From: an uncultured Clostridia bacterium
Lineage (GTDB): Bacteria > Bacillota > Clostridia > Lachnospirales > CAG-274
NCBI GenBank assembly: GCA_947589405.1
Contig: CANQBT010000010.1
Span: 1-26,593 of the forward strand
DNA length: 26,593 nt
Direction: 5' to 3'
Shown here in pieces: positions 6,806-15,216 of this stretch. The notes beneath the pieces were generated by a model. It ran no database searches. It saw only the letters and a list, made by a program, of their open reading frames with translations, and had not been told where the DNA came from. Both the position numbers and the translations under genes were made by a program. Positions within the stretch are counted from its first letter, which is position 1; every line of letters starts with the position of its first letter.

Positions 6806-8224
6806 ATGTATGATCCAAAATCAATGAAAGCAGAGGAATTCATATCCCACGAGGAGATAATGGAAACTCTTGAGTACGCCGAAGCAAACAAGAACAATAT
6901 AGAGCTTATAGACTCCATTATTGAAAAGGCAAGGCAGAAAAAGGGCTTATCTCACAGGGAAGCCTCTGTTTTACTTGTTTGTGAGGACGAAGAGAAGAAC
7001 AATGAGATATACGCTCTTGCAAAGGAGATAAAGCAGGAATTTTACGGCAACAGAATAGTTATGTTTGCACCTCTTTATCTTTCAAATTACTGTGTAAACG
7101 GCTGTGTGTACTGTCCATATCACATGAAGAACAAGCATATTGCCAGAAAGAAGCTTACGCAGGAGGAGATAAAGAAGGAGGTAATTGCCCTCCAGGATAT
7201 GGGACACAAGCGTCTTGCTCTTGAAACGGGAGAGGACCCTGTGAACAATCCTATAGAATATGTGCTTGAAAGCATAAAGACGATATACGGCATAAAGCAC
7301 AAGAACGGCGCCATAAGACGAGTTAATGTAAATATAGCCGCAACTACTGTTGAAAATTACAAAAAGCTCAAGGAGGCCGGCATAGGCACATATATACTTT
7401 TCCAGGAGACCTATCACAAGGAAAGCTATGAAAGGCTTCACCCCACAGGACCCAAGAGCGATTACGCCTACCATACGGAGGCTCACGACAGAGCTATGAC
7501 CGCAGGTATTGACGACGTTGGCTTCGGCGTGCTTTTCGGTCTTGAAAAATACAAGTATGAGTTTGCGGGACTTCTTATGCATGCAGAGCATATGGAGGCA
7601 GTATTCGGCGTAGGTCCTCACACAATAAGCGTACCGAGAATAAGACATGCTGACGATATAGATGCCGACAGCTTTAAGGACGGAATCAATGACGATATAT
7701 TTGCCAAGATAGTCGCTTGCATAAGGATAGCCGTTCCATACACAGGCATGATAGTTTCCACAAGAGAGAGCAAGGCATGCCGTGAAAAGGTGCTTGAACT
7801 TGGTATATCTCAGATAAGCGGAGGTTCACGCACAAGCGTAGGCGGATATGCAGAGCCTGAGCCTGAGGACAACAAGAGCGAGCAGTTCGACGTTGAGGAT
7901 AAGAGAACACTTGACGAGGTAGTAAACTGGCTTATGAGAAGAGGACATATACCCAGCTTCTGTACTGCCTGCTACAGAGAGGGCAGAACAGGCGACCGTT
8001 TCATGAGCCTTTGCAAATCAGGACAAATTTCAAACTGCTGTCTGCCTAACGCCCTTATGACTCTTGACGAATACCTGGAGGATTATGCCTCTGAGGACAC
8101 AAAGAAAATAGGCAAGGAGCTTATTGCAAGAGAGATAGAAAATATACCTAAGGAAAAGGTAAAGGCTATTGTTAAAAAGCATCTTTACGACATAGAAGAC
8201 GGACAGAGGGATTTCCGTTTCTAA
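6806..8224 (+). CDS. hydG: [FeFe] hydrogenase H-cluster radical SAM maturase HydG
   Basis: A 472-residue radical SAM enzyme. Cys96, Cys100 and Cys103 (CVNGCVYC) form the CX3CX2C motif for the SAM-binding 4Fe-4S cluster. Cys386, Cys389 and Cys412 form the C-terminal CX2CX22C motif for the auxiliary cluster. HydG cleaves tyrosine to p-cresol and a fragment that yields CO and cyanide, building the iron synthon of the H-cluster. Both cluster motifs have their expected spacing, so the enzyme should be active. The start follows AAGGAAGGAG. It lies 12 bases before hydF, so the two are probably co-transcribed. Confidence 0.97.
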   Translation: MYDPKSMKAEEFISHEEIMETLEYAEANKNNIELIDSIIEKARQKKGLSHREASVLLVCEDEEKNNEIYALAKEIKQEFYGNRIVMFAPLYLSNYCVNGCVYCPYHMKNKHIARKKLTQEEIKKEVIALQDMGHKRLALETGEDPVNNPIEYVLESIKTIYGIKHKNGAIRRVNVNIAATTVENYKKLKEAGIGTYILFQETYHKESYERLHPTGPKSDYAYHTEAHDRAMTAGIDDVGFGVLFGLEKYKYEFAGLLMHAEHMEAVFGVGPHTISVPRIRHADDIDADSFKDGINDDIFAKIVACIRIAVPYTGMIVSTRESKACREKVLELGISQISGGSRTSVGGYAEPEPEDNKSEQFDVEDKRTLDEVVNWLMRRGHIPSFCTACYREGRTGDRFMSLCKSGQISNCCLPNALMTLDEYLEDYASEDTKKIGKELIAREIENIPKEKVKAIVKKHLYDIEDGQRDFRF

Positions 8225-8236
8225 GGAGGTGTCCGA

Positions 8237-9427
8237 ATGAGCTTAAACTCTACACCCAGATCAGACAGGATACACATAGGGATATTCGGAAAACGCAATG
8301 CGGGAAAGTCCAGTATCATAAACGCCATCACAGGACAGAGCCTTGCAATAGTTTCCGCATTTAAAGGCACTACTACGGATCCTGTGTACAAGGCTATGGA
8401 GCTTCTGCCCTTAGGGCCTGTCATGATAATAGACACTCCCGGTATCGACGATATGGGCGAGCTTGGGGAAAAAAGGATCGAAAAGGCATATGACGTGCTG
8501 AACAAGACGGATATTGCCCTTCTTGTAGCCGACGGCACTCATGAAATTTCCGAAGAGGACAGAGAGATAATATCTGCCTTTAAGGACAAAAAACTGCCGT
8601 ACATCATAATAATGAACAAGTGTGACGAAGCCGAAAACAGATATGCTGTTGAAAAAGGCATATGGGTAAGCGCAAAAACAGGCGAGAACATACACGAGCT
8701 TAAAGAAGCTATAGCAAAGCTTGTGCCTAACGAGGATATGACTCTTAAAATAATAGGCGACAAGCTCAAGCCAAATGATACGGTAGTGCTTGTTATCCCC
8801 ATAGACAAGGCTGCGCCTAAGGGCAGACTTATACTTCCCCAGCAGCAGACCATAAGGGATATACTGGAGGCAGGTGCTGTGGCTCTTGTTACAAGGGACA
8901 CAGAATTAAAAACAACTCTTGAAAACATGGCAGGACCGCCCAAAATGGTAATTACCGACTCACAGGCATTTAACTATGTAAAGACGGTAGTTCCTGAGGA
9001 CGTTCTCCTGACCTCTTTTTCAATACTTTTTGCACGGTATAAGGGGGACCTTGCCGAAAACATAAGAGCCGTAAAGGCCATTGAGGACCTTAATGACGGG
9101 GATAAGGTGCTCATAGCAGAGGGCTGTACACACCACAGACAATGTGACGACATTGGTACTGTAAAAATACCACGCTGGCTCAAGTCCCATATTGATAAGG
9201 ACATTGACTATGAATTTTGCAGCGGTACAGAATTTCCAAAGGACCTGAAGCCGTACAAGGCAGTTATACATTGCGGCGGCTGTATGCTCAATGAAAAGGA
9301 AATGAAGCACAGGATAGCCGTTTGCAGGGAACAGGGCGTGCCTGTTACAAATTACGGCATATTCATTGCCTATACGCAAGGTATACTTGAACGAAGTCTT
9401 AGGGTATTCCCGGAGTTTGATATATAA
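8237..9427 (+). CDS. hydF: [FeFe] hydrogenase H-cluster maturation GTPase HydF
   Basis: A 396-residue protein. The N-terminal GTPase domain shows the P-loop GKRNAGKS (18-25), DTPG (66-69), NKCD (127-130) and SAK (145-147). A dimerisation region follows, then a C-terminal cluster domain with Cys297 (CTHH, second His300) and HCGGC (Cys346, Cys349), matching the cysteines that bind the 4Fe-4S cluster in known HydF. HydF is the scaffold on which the diiron subcluster is assembled before transfer to apo-hydrogenase. The start follows AAGGAGGTGTCCGA. It is the last gene of the operon and ends ahead of the strong hairpin at 9546-9587. Confidence 0.97.
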   Translation: MSLNSTPRSDRIHIGIFGKRNAGKSSIINAITGQSLAIVSAFKGTTTDPVYKAMELLPLGPVMIIDTPGIDDMGELGEKRIEKAYDVLNKTDIALLVADGTHEISEEDREIISAFKDKKLPYIIIMNKCDEAENRYAVEKGIWVSAKTGENIHELKEAIAKLVPNEDMTLKIIGDKLKPNDTVVLVIPIDKAAPKGRLILPQQQTIRDILEAGAVALVTRDTELKTTLENMAGPPKMVITDSQAFNYVKTVVPEDVLLTSFSILFARYKGDLAENIRAVKAIEDLNDGDKVLIAEGCTHHRQCDDIGTVKIPRWLKSHIDKDIDYEFCSGTEFPKDLKPYKAVIHCGGCMLNEKEMKHRIAVCREQGVPVTNYGIFIAYTQGILERSLRVFPEFDI

Positions 9428-9545
9428 AATTCAACTAAGGGCTAAGCAGTATTTATTGCTGTCATTATATAATTCTCAATTACGCCCAAATATTTATCGG
9501 TAGACCGTAAGGTCGACTTTAGCTTGCCGAAAATATGCAATAAAA

Positions 9546-9587
9546 CTGCCGCTTTATGATCTTATTATAAAGGTCATAATGCGGCAG
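9546..9587. terminator. Bidirectional terminator between hydF and the YgiQ gene; copy of a repeated hairpin
   Basis: CTGCCGC-TTTATGATC (9546-9561) pairs with GGTCATAAT-GCGGCAG (9572-9587), a 16-pair stem with very few mismatches. T-rich tracts follow on both strands (TATTTTTT on plus, TTTTATTG on minus). It sits between convergent genes, and its right half is nearly identical to that of the hairpin at 15217-15265. Confidence 0.82.
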
Positions 9588-9640
9588 CTATTTTTTACAG
9601 ATCGATTTTTATATTTAAATTTATTGCAAAAGACACAGGT

Positions 9641-11503
9641 TTACCTTTTACTTTTGTGTATATTCCTGATAGTCTTTTTCTTTTTAGGCTTATTGGGCTT
9701 ATTTTCAATTTTTCTTGGCTTTATAAGACAGCGTTTGTCAAATCCGATAAGGTCTTTTCGTCCGACTTTAACAAGAGCCTCATGTACAAGCTCGTAATTA
9801 CGTGGCAGCTTATATTGCATGAGCGCTCTCTGCATAGCCTTTTCATGAGGTGTTTCGGGTACATACACCTTTTCCATTGTGCGGGGATCCAGCTTTGTAT
9901 AGAACATACAGGTGGAAAGAGTACCCGGAGTGGGATAGAAATCCTGTACCTGCTCAGGCATATGCCCCAGATCTCTGAGATATTCCGCCAGCTCTACGGC
10001 GGCTTTCAGATCGCTTCCGGGATGTGAGCTTATAAAATAGGGTATAAGATACTGCTCCTTGCCTAATTTCTTGTTTATTTCGCAGAACTTTTTTGTAAAA
10101 CGGTCATACACCTGTCGGGACGGCTTTCCCATTTTGTCAAGAACTCTTGGCACAATATGCTCGGGAGCTACTTTCAGCTGTCCGCTTATGTGATATTTAC
10201 ACAGCTCATTGAAAAAGGTCTCATCTTTGTCATATAACAAATAGTCATATCTTATTCCCGAACGTATGAAAACCTTTTTGACCTTCGGTATACTTCTTAG
10301 CCTTCTCAAAAGTGAAACATAATCCCTATGGTCGACATTAATATTTTTACAAGCATCGGGGAAAAGGCATTGTCTGTTACTGCATGCCCCTTCGGTAAGC
10401 TGCTTTTCGCAAGCAGGCTGTCTGAAATTGGCAGTAGGTCCGCCTACGTCATGTATATAGCCCTTGAAATCAGGAGCCTTAGTCATATTCTCCGCTTCTC
10501 TTATTATGGAGTCATGACTTCTGGACTGTATTATCCTGCCTTGATGAAATGCAAGGGCGCAGAAATTGCAGCTGCCAAAACACCCTCTGTTGCTTATTAT
10601 GCTAAAGCGTACCTCGTCAATGGCAGGCACACCGCCTTTTGATGTGTACATAGGGTGATAAGTCCTCATATATGGCAGATCGTAGCTATAGTCAAATTCC
10701 TCTTGGGAAAGAGGAAGAGAAGGCTTGTTCTGCACAACATAACAGTCCTTATAGGGTTCTGCAAGTATTTTGGCAGTAATGGCGTCTGTGTTTTCATACT
10801 GCTTCATAAAGCCTTCCGCATATGTTCTTTTGTCCGATGAGCTTTTCTCAAAGGGAGGAAGCTCTATATATTCATCATATATATTTTCAAGCGTACGTGT
10901 TTTATATACAGTACCTCTTACAAATGTAATATCCTTAGCCTCAATGCCGCTGTCAAGGGCTTCCGCCAGCTCTATTATCTGATGCTCGCCCATGCCGTAC
11001 ATAAGTATATCCGCCTGAGAATCCAGAAGTATAGAACGCCTTACCTTGTTATCCCAGTAGTCATAGTGGGAAAATCTTCTCAGGCTTGCTTCTATGCCGC
11101 CTATGAGTATGACCGTATCCTTGCCGTAGGCTTCTCTTATTTTTTGGCAATATACTATTGTGGCTCTGTCCGGCCTATGACCCGATTCTCCGCCGGGTGA
11201 ATACAGATCCCTGTCCCTTCTTCTTTTTGCAACGGAGTAGTGATTCACCATAGGGTCAATGTTTCCTCCGCTTACAAGAAAGGCAAGTCTGGGCTTGCCA
11301 AAACGCATGAAGTCCTTTGTGCTTTTCCAGTCGGGCTGAGCCAAAAAGCACACCTTATATCCTCTGCTTTCAAGCATACGAGTAATTATTGCTGCGCCAA
11401 AGGAAGGGTGATCTACATAAGCATCACCGCATACATATACAAAATCCGGCTGTTCCCAGCCCCTTTCTTTCATTTCCTCATAGGTTACGGGCAAAAAATC
11501 CAT
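9641..11503 (-). CDS. YgiQ-family radical SAM protein
   Basis: A 620-residue protein matching the YgiQ family in length and layout: an N-terminal region (MDFLPVTYEEMKERGWEQPD, then VCGDAYVDHPSFG), a radical SAM core with CX3CX2C at Cys308, Cys312 and Cys315 (CFGSCNFCALAFHQGR) and a lysine/arginine-rich C-terminal tail. The biochemical role of the family is unknown. The start follows AGAGGTG. It lies 45 bases after the dockerin protein gene on the same strand and may share its transcript, though no functional link is evident. Confidence 0.93.
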   Translation of the reverse strand: MDFLPVTYEEMKERGWEQPDFVYVCGDAYVDHPSFGAAIITRMLESRGYKVCFLAQPDWKSTKDFMRFGKPRLAFLVSGGNIDPMVNHYSVAKRRRDRDLYSPGGESGHRPDRATIVYCQKIREAYGKDTVILIGGIEASLRRFSHYDYWDNKVRRSILLDSQADILMYGMGEHQIIELAEALDSGIEAKDITFVRGTVYKTRTLENIYDEYIELPPFEKSSSDKRTYAEGFMKQYENTDAITAKILAEPYKDCYVVQNKPSLPLSQEEFDYSYDLPYMRTYHPMYTSKGGVPAIDEVRFSIISNRGCFGSCNFCALAFHQGRIIQSRSHDSIIREAENMTKAPDFKGYIHDVGGPTANFRQPACEKQLTEGACSNRQCLFPDACKNINVDHRDYVSLLRRLRSIPKVKKVFIRSGIRYDYLLYDKDETFFNELCKYHISGQLKVAPEHIVPRVLDKMGKPSRQVYDRFTKKFCEINKKLGKEQYLIPYFISSHPGSDLKAAVELAEYLRDLGHMPEQVQDFYPTPGTLSTCMFYTKLDPRTMEKVYVPETPHEKAMQRALMQYKLPRNYELVHEALVKVGRKDLIGFDKRCLIKPRKIENKPNKPKKKKTIRNIHKSKR

Positions 11504-11548
11504 ATTGCACCTCTTTGTGTTTTAAATTGATATTAATAGGGCAGGTCT

Positions 11549-13588
11549 TTATATAGCGCCCATAAGAGCGATAACATCTGCAATATTCACATCTCCGTCC
11601 AAATTATAATCTCCGGGTCTTGTCAAGCTGCCCATACCCGATATATTTCTGAGAAGTATGACTGCATCTGCTCTGTCCGCCTTATTGTCGTTATTCATAT
11701 CTCCATAGAGGAAAACGCCATCTCCTCTGCCGTAATAATATCCTCTCAGATATGAGAAAATAAATTCGGCAGTATCTCTGTGTACATATCCGATATTTGA
11801 AGGAAGATATATGTTTCCCCAATTGGTATTCCCCTTAGAGGCTATGAATACACAACCCTTTTCCAATCTTTCGGTTTCCCCCGCAACTTCTATATTGCCC
11901 GAATACTGATTGGGAATATACCAAAGGCTTTTCTTATCCTTTGAATAGAGTATGCCGTTTTCCGATACATAATTTTCATTTGTAGGCTTTACATCAACTG
12001 CATTCACAGCAGTATATACATAAAGCGCTACCGAAAGACTGTTTCCGTCCTGATTGAGGATATTAGGCGGCACCTCTTCCTTTATGACATAGCTGTCAGG
12101 AAGTATTATTTTCCTCAGATAAGCCGCCCTTGAAAAGCAAAGCTCGTCCATTTGGGTAACGCCTTCGGGTATTTCATATATCTCGTCTTTTTTCCCTCTG
12201 GGATAACCTACAAGCCTTGTCATATCCTTTGAATACAGTACTCCGTCCACAGATGTGAAATATTGATTGCCCTCTGCCACATCAATGGATCTGAAGCTTT
12301 CATTTTTACCCATATCGTAGAATACATGGCCTCCGTACCCTGTGTTTTCGTCTACATTATAATCTCCGCCTATTATCCTGACGGTAGAAGGTATGGTAAG
12401 GCTTTCATTGTTAAGCCCTGTCATGTGGTCGAAGGCTCCGTCCGATATTATCTCAAGACCCTCCGGCAGCGTTAAGCTGCCTATCTTAGCCGCAAGCTGG
12501 AAAGCGTAAGGTCCTATTTTCCTAAGAGAAGCGGGAAGCTCTACAGCCGTAAAGCCGGACTTTGATGCGCTGTCGGCACCAAAGGCGCCTAAGCCTATTT
12601 CTTCAACGCCTTCTTCAAGTACTATTTTACCTGTCATTTTGGGACAGTTGAAAAATGCGCCGTCGCCTACATAGGTAACTCCCGATGGTATTGTAATGCC
12701 TCCTGTTAAACAGGGACAATCCGAAAAGGCCCAGCTGCCAATATAATAAAGGCTGTCGGGAAGCTCTATCGTACCGCCCATAGAACCGCATGAGCTGAAT
12801 GCGTAAGAGCATATCCTTTCAAGACCCTTATTGAATCTGACAGAAGCTATATCCGTGCCTGAAAACGCATAGGCATATATTTCTCTTACCGACTGAGGTA
12901 TTTCCATATTTCCTCCAAGAGATGTAAAGGCAAAGGCAGCGCCTCCTATTATCTCTGCGGTACGGGGAAGGACTGCATTCTTCAATGCATTCATTTTGCA
13001 AAAGCAGTAGTCCCCTATATCTATTATACCATCTGATATAACGACGCTCTCTGCTGTGTTTTCCCTGAGAACACACTCTCCCGAGCCAAGAGTGGTTATT
13101 ATATTCCCCTTATAGAAATTGGGAACAACTATTTCTGTATCATTTCCCGTATAGGAATCAAGAGTATGTCCATTATCCGATACCTTCCAGCCCTCATTTG
13201 CCTCTGTAACGGGAATGGGAACAAGCTCTTCTTCAATGCCGTCTACATATACCTTTACCTTGTCGCTGTATTCTGCTCCGTCAATATCCACATAAATATA
13301 GCCTTTGTCATCAGGCTCTGTATCCGCCGCATATTCGATCCCATTCAGCAGCACGTTGCCTACAGCATGAGAACTGCTTATGAGAACGGCTCTTATGCCC
13401 TTGTCATCAGCATATACCGCTTTTACATCGGCAGCAGCTTCACTTACGGCAGAAGGAACGATTTTATCATTTTCAATTGTCTCGTCTATAATTTCATACT
13501 TATTTGCTTCTATAGCAGGCTCCGAATATACGGATACGGAAAAAAACATAAGCAGACATAAAATGGAAATAACTACCCTTCTGCTCAA
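11549..13588 (-). CDS. Secreted BspA-like leucine-rich-repeat protein with C-terminal dockerin
   Basis: About 679 residues. A signal peptide (hydrophobic VVISILCLLMFFSVSVYS) is followed by about 100 residues of unknown type, then many BspA-type leucine-rich repeats of the form SLTLPEGLEIISDGAFDHM. The C-terminal 50 residues hold two dockerin type I calcium motifs: GDMNNDNKADRADAVILLRN and GDYNLDGDVNIADVIALMG. A dockerin docks a protein onto a cohesin-bearing scaffold, so this protein is probably displayed on the cell surface or a cellulosome-like complex; the repeats suggest binding rather than catalysis. The start chosen is a TTG at 13586-13588, five bases after GAGGTGA. An in-frame GTG at 13595-13597 lies inside that ribosome binding site and is less likely. 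No cohesin gene is in the window. Confidence 0.9.
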   Translation of the reverse strand: MSRRVVISILCLLMFFSVSVYSEPAIEANKYEIIDETIENDKIVPSAVSEAAADVKAVYADDKGIRAVLISSSHAVGNVLLNGIEYAADTEPDDKGYIYVDIDGAEYSDKVKVYVDGIEEELVPIPVTEANEGWKVSDNGHTLDSYTGNDTEIVVPNFYKGNIITTLGSGECVLRENTAESVVISDGIIDIGDYCFCKMNALKNAVLPRTAEIIGGAAFAFTSLGGNMEIPQSVREIYAYAFSGTDIASVRFNKGLERICSYAFSSCGSMGGTIELPDSLYYIGSWAFSDCPCLTGGITIPSGVTYVGDGAFFNCPKMTGKIVLEEGVEEIGLGAFGADSASKSGFTAVELPASLRKIGPYAFQLAAKIGSLTLPEGLEIISDGAFDHMTGLNNESLTIPSTVRIIGGDYNVDENTGYGGHVFYDMGKNESFRSIDVAEGNQYFTSVDGVLYSKDMTRLVGYPRGKKDEIYEIPEGVTQMDELCFSRAAYLRKIILPDSYVIKEEVPPNILNQDGNSLSVALYVYTAVNAVDVKPTNENYVSENGILYSKDKKSLWYIPNQYSGNIEVAGETERLEKGCVFIASKGNTNWGNIYLPSNIGYVHRDTAEFIFSYLRGYYYGRGDGVFLYGDMNNDNKADRADAVILLRNISGMGSLTRPGDYNLDGDVNIADVIALMGAI

Positions 13589-13609
13589 AAAAATCACCTC
13601 ATATAACCA

Positions 13610-13635
13610 AAAGGGCTGCCAGCGACAGCCCCTTT
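13610..13635 (-). terminator. Terminator after mscL
   Basis: AAAGGGCTG (13610-13618) pairs with CAGCCCCTTT (13626-13635) with one bulged base. On the minus strand the stem ends in CCCTTTT. It lies between mscL and the dockerin protein gene, so expression of the latter would need read-through or its own promoter. Confidence 0.6.
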
Positions 13636-13660
13636 AATGCCTTTTATTTTATTTATGTAA

Positions 13661-14086
13661 TTACTCTATTTCAGATGTACAATGCGGACATTTTACAGCA
13701 TCTATAGCTATTTCTGACTTACAGTAAGGACATACCTTAGTAGTAGGAGCAGCCTCTTCCTCAGCTTCATGATGTCCAAGTGTCTGAAGCCTGTTAATAG
13801 CCTTTACTATCAAGAAGAGAACGATAGCTGTAATAAGGAAATCAATTATCGTGCTTATAAGCTGACCTACAGGGAATGGTCCTATTATGATACTGCTGAA
13901 AAGCTGATCCGTGCTTTCTGCATGGAAGAGCGTGCTTATTATAAGAGCTATAAGAGGAGTTATTATACATTCTGTCAGTCCCGTAACTATTTTACCGAAA
14001 GCAGCACCTATAACAACACCTATGGACATATCGATCATATTGCCCTTCATGGCAAATTCCTTGAATTCGTTTAAAAATTTTTTCAT
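13661..14086 (-). CDS. mscL: Large-conductance mechanosensitive channel MscL with C-terminal zinc ribbon
   Basis: A 141-residue membrane protein. The N terminus (FLNEFKEFAMKGNMIDMSIG, then VVIGAAFGKIV) is the MscL S1/TM1 signature. TM1 spans about 17-50 and TM2 about 74-97. MscL opens under membrane tension to release solutes during hypo-osmotic shock. The usual C-terminal helix is replaced or extended by a short acidic linker (HHEAEEEAAP) and a zinc-ribbon-like tail with Cys119, Cys122, Cys133 and Cys136 (CPYCKSEI, CPHCTSEI). It is preceded by AGGAAGG and a TTTACT-17-TATAAT promoter (14119-14147). Confidence 0.94.
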   Translation of the reverse strand: MKKFLNEFKEFAMKGNMIDMSIGVVIGAAFGKIVTGLTECIITPLIALIISTLFHAESTDQLFSSIIIGPFPVGQLISTIIDFLITAIVLFLIVKAINRLQTLGHHEAEEEAAPTTKVCPYCKSEIAIDAVKCPHCTSEIE

Positions 14087-14118
14087 ATAAAATTACCTTC
14101 CTTTCTTTATTTGATTCA

Positions 14119-14147
14119 ATTATACCCTATAATCAACTAAAAGTAAA
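14119..14147 (-). promoter_or_regulatory. Promoter of mscL
   Basis: On the minus strand TTTACT (14142-14147) and TATAAT (14119-14124) are 17 bases apart, about 33 bases upstream of the mscL start codon. Confidence 0.7.
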
Positions 14148-14196
14148 CATTTTTTGACAGGTTTTTCTTCTTAATCAAAATTTAATGAATTATATA

Positions 14197-14226
14197 TTGT
14201 AAAAATCAGCTCAAATGTTGTATAAT
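14197..14226 (+). promoter_or_regulatory. Promoter of the exported protein at 14247
   Basis: TTGTAA (14197-14202) and TATAAT (14221-14226) are 18 bases apart. The -10 box lies 20 bases upstream of the start codon, with AAGGTGAG as the ribosome binding site. Confidence 0.6.
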
Positions 14227-14246
14227 GCTATGGAAGGTGAGTTATT

Positions 14247-15017
14247 ATGAAAAAAACCGTATTATTTCTGGTGCTGGCATTGATGGTGTCCACATGCTTT
14301 GCCCTGCCCAGAACAAATTACCGTAAAGCAAATATTAAAAGTCCTTCTGCCATAAGGGAAGCCAAATTGACCGAAACGACCGAAGCTGTCGAAATGGAAA
14401 CGGAGAATAGCTCTGCACAGGTCACTTCCGAAACAGAAAGCGAATACGAAACATATATATACAACTCCGATGATAAAGAGCCGACGCCGACCCCATCATA
14501 CACAGGTACAGGCAGCACAAGGTCCGCCGAGATACAGCCAAGCTCCACACCTTCGGATCACTTTGCCATAAAAGGCATAAGTATAAGCATAGGCGACAGT
14601 ATTACAGCTATAGAGGATAAGCTTGGCAAGCCTGTCAATACCATATATATGCCTGTGGAATATGACGATGAGGAATCGGCAGAGGAATATGAGCCTGTTA
14701 CAAATACTGAGGGAGAGACCGAGACCACAACCGCAAGACCTCTTGCCGTAGCTAATGAAAACGCCTATGGTTACGATGGCTTTACAATATATACCAATGA
14801 CAGCAAAACCGTAGAAAAAATAGAGGTGACAGATCCCTCCATTCCTTCTCTTAAGGGAGAAAGCCCTATCGGCATGCAGGTGTTTTCTCTTGCCGACCTC
14901 TATGGAGGACCTGTTTCGGTAGAAGGCAATATATATAAATTTGCCGGAGGAAACGGCACCTATATGTATTTTGACGCTCCCGGCGGCGTAGTAAAAAAAT
15001 GGGGAATATGCGGATAA
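14247..15017 (+). CDS. Exported protein of unknown function sharing a domain with the lipoprotein at 19950
   Basis: A 256-residue protein. An N-terminal signal sequence (MKKTVLFLVLALMVSTCFA) is followed by a Thr/Glu/Ser-rich linker (about residues 40-95) and a C-terminal domain from about residue 105. That domain has ISIGDSITAIEDKLGKPV near its start and IEVTDPSIPSLKGESPIG and LADLYGGPVSVEGNIYKF later. Equivalent segments in the same order occur in the lipoprotein encoded at 19950-20657, so they are paralogues over this domain. The GDS...LGKP pattern recalls small SmpA/BLIP-like folds, but I cannot assign a family. A second acidic, Thr-rich stretch (about residues 140-170) interrupts the domain. 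Whether Cys17 is lipidated is doubtful, because the preceding residue is Thr. Confidence 0.82.
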   Translation: MKKTVLFLVLALMVSTCFALPRTNYRKANIKSPSAIREAKLTETTEAVEMETENSSAQVTSETESEYETYIYNSDDKEPTPTPSYTGTGSTRSAEIQPSSTPSDHFAIKGISISIGDSITAIEDKLGKPVNTIYMPVEYDDEESAEEYEPVTNTEGETETTTARPLAVANENAYGYDGFTIYTNDSKTVEKIEVTDPSIPSLKGESPIGMQVFSLADLYGGPVSVEGNIYKFAGGNGTYMYFDAPGGVVKKWGICG

Positions 15018-15080
15018 AGCCGCTGTGCTGAGCTTTTGCATAGCCTCTCATGCCATTGCTTTTTTAACGGAAATGATGAA

Positions 15081-15180
15081 AGGGGCTAAACACCCTTGCC
15101 GTCCCTTAGCCCTTTGGGCGTAAGGGAAGGGGGACCATTTCAAACAATAAAGATTGTTTGAAATGGTGGAAGGGTCAAGC
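15081..15180. repeat. Palindrome-rich intergenic element (MITE/REP-like)
   Basis: It contains two successive hairpins. CCCTTAGCCC (15103-15112) pairs with GGGC-TAAGGG (15116-15126, one bulge). ACCATTTCAAACAAT (15134-15148) is a perfect 15-base inverted repeat with ATTGTTTGAAATGGT (15153-15167), with a 4-base loop. The G/C-rich composition of the first half differs from the surrounding A/T-rich spacer. No gene fits here. It is not followed by a T-run, so it does not look like a simple terminator. I infer a small mobile or REP-type element; a second copy is not visible in this window. Confidence 0.55.
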
Positions 15181-15216
15181 TTATCACACCTAAACAAAAT
15201 TTCATAAATCAAACAA

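Noticed and set aside
7082..7648. 188-codon open frame on the minus strand
   Set aside because: It is entirely antisense to hydG, which has complete catalytic motifs.
11549..13597. GTG at 13595-13597 as start of the dockerin protein
   Set aside because: The GTG falls inside the GAGGTGA ribosome binding site, which is ideally spaced for the TTG at 13586-13588; kept only as an alternative.
14247..14305. Lipobox in the exported protein at 14247
   Set aside because: The sequence before Cys17 is VST, and Thr at the -1 position is unusual for lipoprotein cleavage; a normal signal peptide is as likely.
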